From positions 61,103 through 125,102 of the forward strand of contig NZ_JAARZC010000005.1 of the NCBI RefSeq assembly GCF_014229095.1: DNA of 64,000 nucleotides, written 5' to 3'. The stretch comes from Listeria cossartiae subsp. cayugensis. GTDB lineage: Bacteria; Bacillota; Bacilli; Lactobacillales; Listeriaceae. The translations under genes were made by a program, and so were the position numbers. The notes beneath the pieces were generated by a model. The model had not been told where the DNA came from and searched no databases. It was given only the letters and a program-made list of their open reading frames with translations. Positions 61,643 through 64,000 of the stretch are shown in pieces. The stretch's first letter is position 1, and every line of letters starts with the position of its first letter.

Positions 61643-62995
61643 ATGACACATATTAAATTTGATTATTCCAAAGCGCTCCGTTTTTTTGAAGAACGCGAAC
61701 TTGATTATCTTGAACCAGCAGTAAAAGCAGCTCATGATGCATTACATAACGGTACAGGTGCTGGGAACGATGCGCTTGGTTGGATTAACTTACCAACAGA
61801 TTACGACAAAGAAGAATTTGCTCGTATCAAAAAAGCAACAGAAAAAATCCATAGCGATTCAGAAGTTCTAATAGTTATCGGTATCGGTGGTTCTTACCTA
61901 GGAGCACGCGCAGCTATCGAAACTTTAAATCATTCCTTCTATAATGTACTTGAAAAAGGTGCGCGTAAAACACCTCAAGTATTCTTTGCGGGAAATAGCA
62001 TTAGTTCTTCCTACTTACATGACCTTATTGAAGTAGTTGGCGACCGCGACTTCTCTGTTAACGTTATTTCTAAATCAGGAACAACAACAGAGCCTGCAAT
62101 CGCTTTCCGTGTATTCAAAGAACTTTTAATCAAAAAATATGGCGAAGAAGGCGCGAAAAAACGCATTTACGCTACAACTGATAAAGCAAAAGGCGCTCTA
62201 AAAACATTATCTGACAACGAAGGCTACGAAACATTTGTTGTTCCAGATGACGTTGGTGGACGTTTCTCCGTTTTAACTGCAGTAGGGTTACTTCCAATCG
62301 CAGTTAGCGGTGTTGACATCGATGCTCTTATGAACGGAGCAGCAGCAGCAAGTAAAGATTTCGACAAACCAGAACTGAAAAACAACATTGCATACCAATA
62401 TGCAGCAGCTCGTAACGTTCTTTACCGTAAAGGCAAAGTAACAGAACTTCTGATCAGCTACGAGCCAGGCTTGCAATACTTTAACGAGTGGTGGAAACAA
62501 TTATTCGGCGAAAGTGAAGGTAAAGACAAAAAAGGTATTTACCCATCCAGCGCTAACTTCTCCACAGATTTACACTCGATCGGTCAATATATCCAAGACG
62601 GACGTCGCAATCTTTTTGAAACAGTTATCAAAGTGGACAAACCGCGCCACAACTTAACTATCAATAAAGAAGACGTAGATTTAGATGGATTAAATTACCT
62701 TGCAGGTGAAACAGTTGATTTCGTTAATACAAAAGCATTCGAAGGAACTCTTTTAGCGCATACAGACGGCGAAGTTCCAAACTTTGTTGTAGAAGTACCA
62801 GAACTAGATGCTTACACATTCGGCTACCTAGTATACTTCTTTGAAAAAGCAGTAGCTATCAGCGGTTACCTAAATGGCGTAAATCCATTTGACCAACCAG
62901 GCGTAGAAGCATACAAAGCCAACATGTTCGCATTGCTTGGTAAACCAGGCTTCGAAGATAAAAAAGCAGAACTAGAAAAACGCTTAAATGACTAA
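61643..62995 (+). CDS. pgi: Glucose-6-phosphate isomerase
   Basis: A 450-residue phosphoglucose isomerase, the length of Gram-positive Pgi. Sugar-phosphate site blocks are [53 protein letters not shown] (family signature) and [18 protein letters not shown] (second signature), with a late [14 protein letters not shown]. It interconverts glucose-6-P and fructose-6-P in glycolysis. GGAGGG lies 8 nt before the ATG. Single gene with its own terminator. Confidence 0.97.
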   Translation: MTHIKFDYSKALRFFEERELDYLEPAVKAAHDALHNGTGAGNDALGWINLPTDYDKEEFARIKKATEKIHSDSEVLIVIGIGGSYLGARAAIETLNHSFYNVLEKGARKTPQVFFAGNSISSSYLHDLIEVVGDRDFSVNVISKSGTTTEPAIAFRVFKELLIKKYGEEGAKKRIYATTDKAKGALKTLSDNEGYETFVVPDDVGGRFSVLTAVGLLPIAVSGVDIDALMNGAAAASKDFDKPELKNNIAYQYAAARNVLYRKGKVTELLISYEPGLQYFNEWWKQLFGESEGKDKKGIYPSSANFSTDLHSIGQYIQDGRRNLFETVIKVDKPRHNLTINKEDVDLDGLNYLAGETVDFVNTKAFEGTLLAHTDGEVPNFVVEVPELDAYTFGYLVYFFEKAVAISGYLNGVNPFDQPGVEAYKANMFALLGKPGFEDKKAELEKRLND

Positions 62996-63007
62996 TTTTC
63001 ATTTCCA

Positions 63008-63038
63008 AACCTTGGGGCCAATCGCTCCAAGGTTTTTT
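63008..63038 (+). terminator. Terminator after pgi
   Basis: AACCTTGGGG pairs with CTCCAAGGTT (one mismatch) around CCAATCG, followed by T4. Confidence 0.85.
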
Positions 63039-63099
63039 GTTTGTTTGCGATTTTCTTCTATTGGAGTTACCATATAGTTAAACAAAAGGAGGGCAAGAA

Positions 63100-63858
63100 A
63101 TGCTATCTATCGAACGAAAACGCGCCATCGTCCAATATGTCAAAAGCCGCAAAATAGCAACCGTTAGCGAACTAGCCAAACATTTTGAAGTCCACGAAGC
63201 AACCATTCGCCGCGATTTAACCTCACTAGAAAAAGACAAAAAACTAAAAAGAACCCATGGCGGAGTTATGATAGAAGAAAAAGTAGTTTCCGAACCCAAC
63301 TGGAAAAAACGAAGCGAAGTGCGCTACGAAGAAAAGCAACGCATCGCCACATTAGCAGCCACAATGGTCAAAGATGGCGATACAATCATTCTCGACGCCG
63401 GAACAACAACCGGACACATCGCAACAGCTCTAAAAGACCGTTCTAAGCTAACCGTCATAACAAATGATATCAACGTAGCTTCCATTATGCGCTTCTCTCC
63501 GTCCAAAGTAATCGTAACAGGCGGCGTTATCTACCCAGAAACATTCATTCTTAATGGCATGATAACAAGTGGAACCTTGCAGAGCATTCACGTACATAAA
63601 GCATTCGTAACCACACCAGCATTAGACATTGACAAAGGCTTAATGCACTACGACGAATACTTAATCCCAGCCAAACAACAAATGCTCCACTCAGCCGATG
63701 AAGTCATCCTAGTAACAGATCACACCAAGTTCGGCCGCATATCTCTATACAAATACGCAGCCTTAGACGAAATCTCTTCCATTATCACTGGAAAAGAAAT
63801 AGATCCAGTCTTAAAAGAACAGTTTGAAGAAAAAGGAATGCAAATTTATACAACATAA
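63100..63858 (+). CDS. DeoR-family transcriptional regulator
   Basis: A 252-residue DeoR repressor: N-terminal helix-turn-helix (VSELAKHFEVHEATIRRDLTSLEKDKKLKRTHGG, about residues 20-53) and a C-terminal sugar-phosphate-binding domain starting around IATLAATMVKDGDTIILDAGTTTGHIA. Such proteins sense phosphorylated sugars. AAGGAGGG lies upstream of the ATG. No sugar genes follow within the window, so the target is unknown; a promoter at 63943-63971 faces a gene beyond the edge. Confidence 0.9.
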   Translation: MLSIERKRAIVQYVKSRKIATVSELAKHFEVHEATIRRDLTSLEKDKKLKRTHGGVMIEEKVVSEPNWKKRSEVRYEEKQRIATLAATMVKDGDTIILDAGTTTGHIATALKDRSKLTVITNDINVASIMRFSPSKVIVTGGVIYPETFILNGMITSGTLQSIHVHKAFVTTPALDIDKGLMHYDEYLIPAKQQMLHSADEVILVTDHTKFGRISLYKYAALDEISSIITGKEIDPVLKEQFEEKGMQIYTT

Positions 63859-63942
63859 TGTTTTAAAATCCCTATTTAATCAGCAATTTATACACTAAAT
63901 TAATCTTTTTTCATCTTTATTAAAAAAACTTTGTAAAAAGTA

Positions 63943-63971
63943 TTGACGAAAGGCAAAAATCTTGGTATATT
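63943..63971 (+). promoter_or_regulatory. Sigma-A promoter at the window edge
   Basis: TTGACG (63943-63948), 17 nt, TATATT (63966-63971). It would drive a plus-strand gene outside the window. Confidence 0.65.
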
Positions 63972-64000
63972 TATAAACGTTGCTGATGCGGACAAAACGC

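Overview
The window is chromosomal DNA of a low-GC Gram-positive bacterium, almost certainly Listeria (L. monocytogenes or a very close relative). Gene content and order match, from memory, the lmo2434-lmo2366 stretch of L. monocytogenes EGD-e: gadD3, the hupDGC heme transporter, cesRK, metNIQ behind a SAM riboswitch, sufCDSUB, ltrC, an LPXTG internalin with MucBP repeats, the seven-gene Mrp antiporter operon and pgi. Sigma-B-type promoters (GTTT-N15-GGGNNN) before gadD3 and before the NAD(P)-binding protein at 39004-39633 also fit Listeria.

Layout. 1-6.2 kb: tail of a PRD antiterminator, SdpI-like membrane protein, glutamate decarboxylase, esterase and the Fur-boxed heme ABC transporter. 6.3-16.2 kb: two tandem FtsW/RodA paralogues, an ArsC/Spx-like protein, GcvH, a thioredoxin-like protein with a CTG start, a cation-efflux protein, CesRK and the SAM-riboswitch-controlled methionine transporter. 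16.2-22.9 kb: a lipoprotein and the SUF iron-sulfur operon. 22.9-27.0 kb: an AT-rich accessory island with an integrase remnant and a retron-like system. 27.1-34.8 kb: housekeeping genes (DUF72, TauE-type exporter, YunD, YutD, YutF, GNAT, CBS protein, LtrC/PgpA, NifU-like). 34.9-38.3 kb: internalin-like surface protein, about 150-bp tandem repeats and a candidate small RNA. 38.4-46.5 kb: YuzD/YuzB, FAD oxidoreductases, two DUF1963 paralogues, a ClC channel, a PAP2-like protein and a thioesterase. 46.5-52.5 kb: mrpGFEDCBA on the minus strand. 52.9-64.0 kb: MFS exporter, cyclophilin, aspartokinase, PTS IIB, HrtAB-like ABC pair, MalY/PatB-type lyase, S1-domain protein, Nudix-like protein, Pgi and a DeoR regulator.

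The most interesting locus is 23.6-26.6 kb. A 330-residue reverse transcriptase carries the retron hallmarks NAxxH (NASRH), YxDD (YYDD) and V/ITG. It lies downstream of a sigma-A-like promoter and a highly structured, roughly 280-nt non-coding segment whose ends pair as a1/a2 arms (TTCCCTGC with GCAGGGGA). Unusually, a 93-residue hydrophobic protein is encoded between the non-coding RNA and the RT, overlapping the RT start, and a 435-residue protein with four predicted membrane segments follows. The likely reading is an anti-phage retron with a membrane effector and an extra small membrane component.

Most of the rest is well-packed core genome with clear Shine-Dalgarno sites and intrinsic terminators. 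Start codons were moved from the longest ORF to the Shine-Dalgarno-supported codon where the sequence decided it. Everything here was read by eye; no database or folding program was used.
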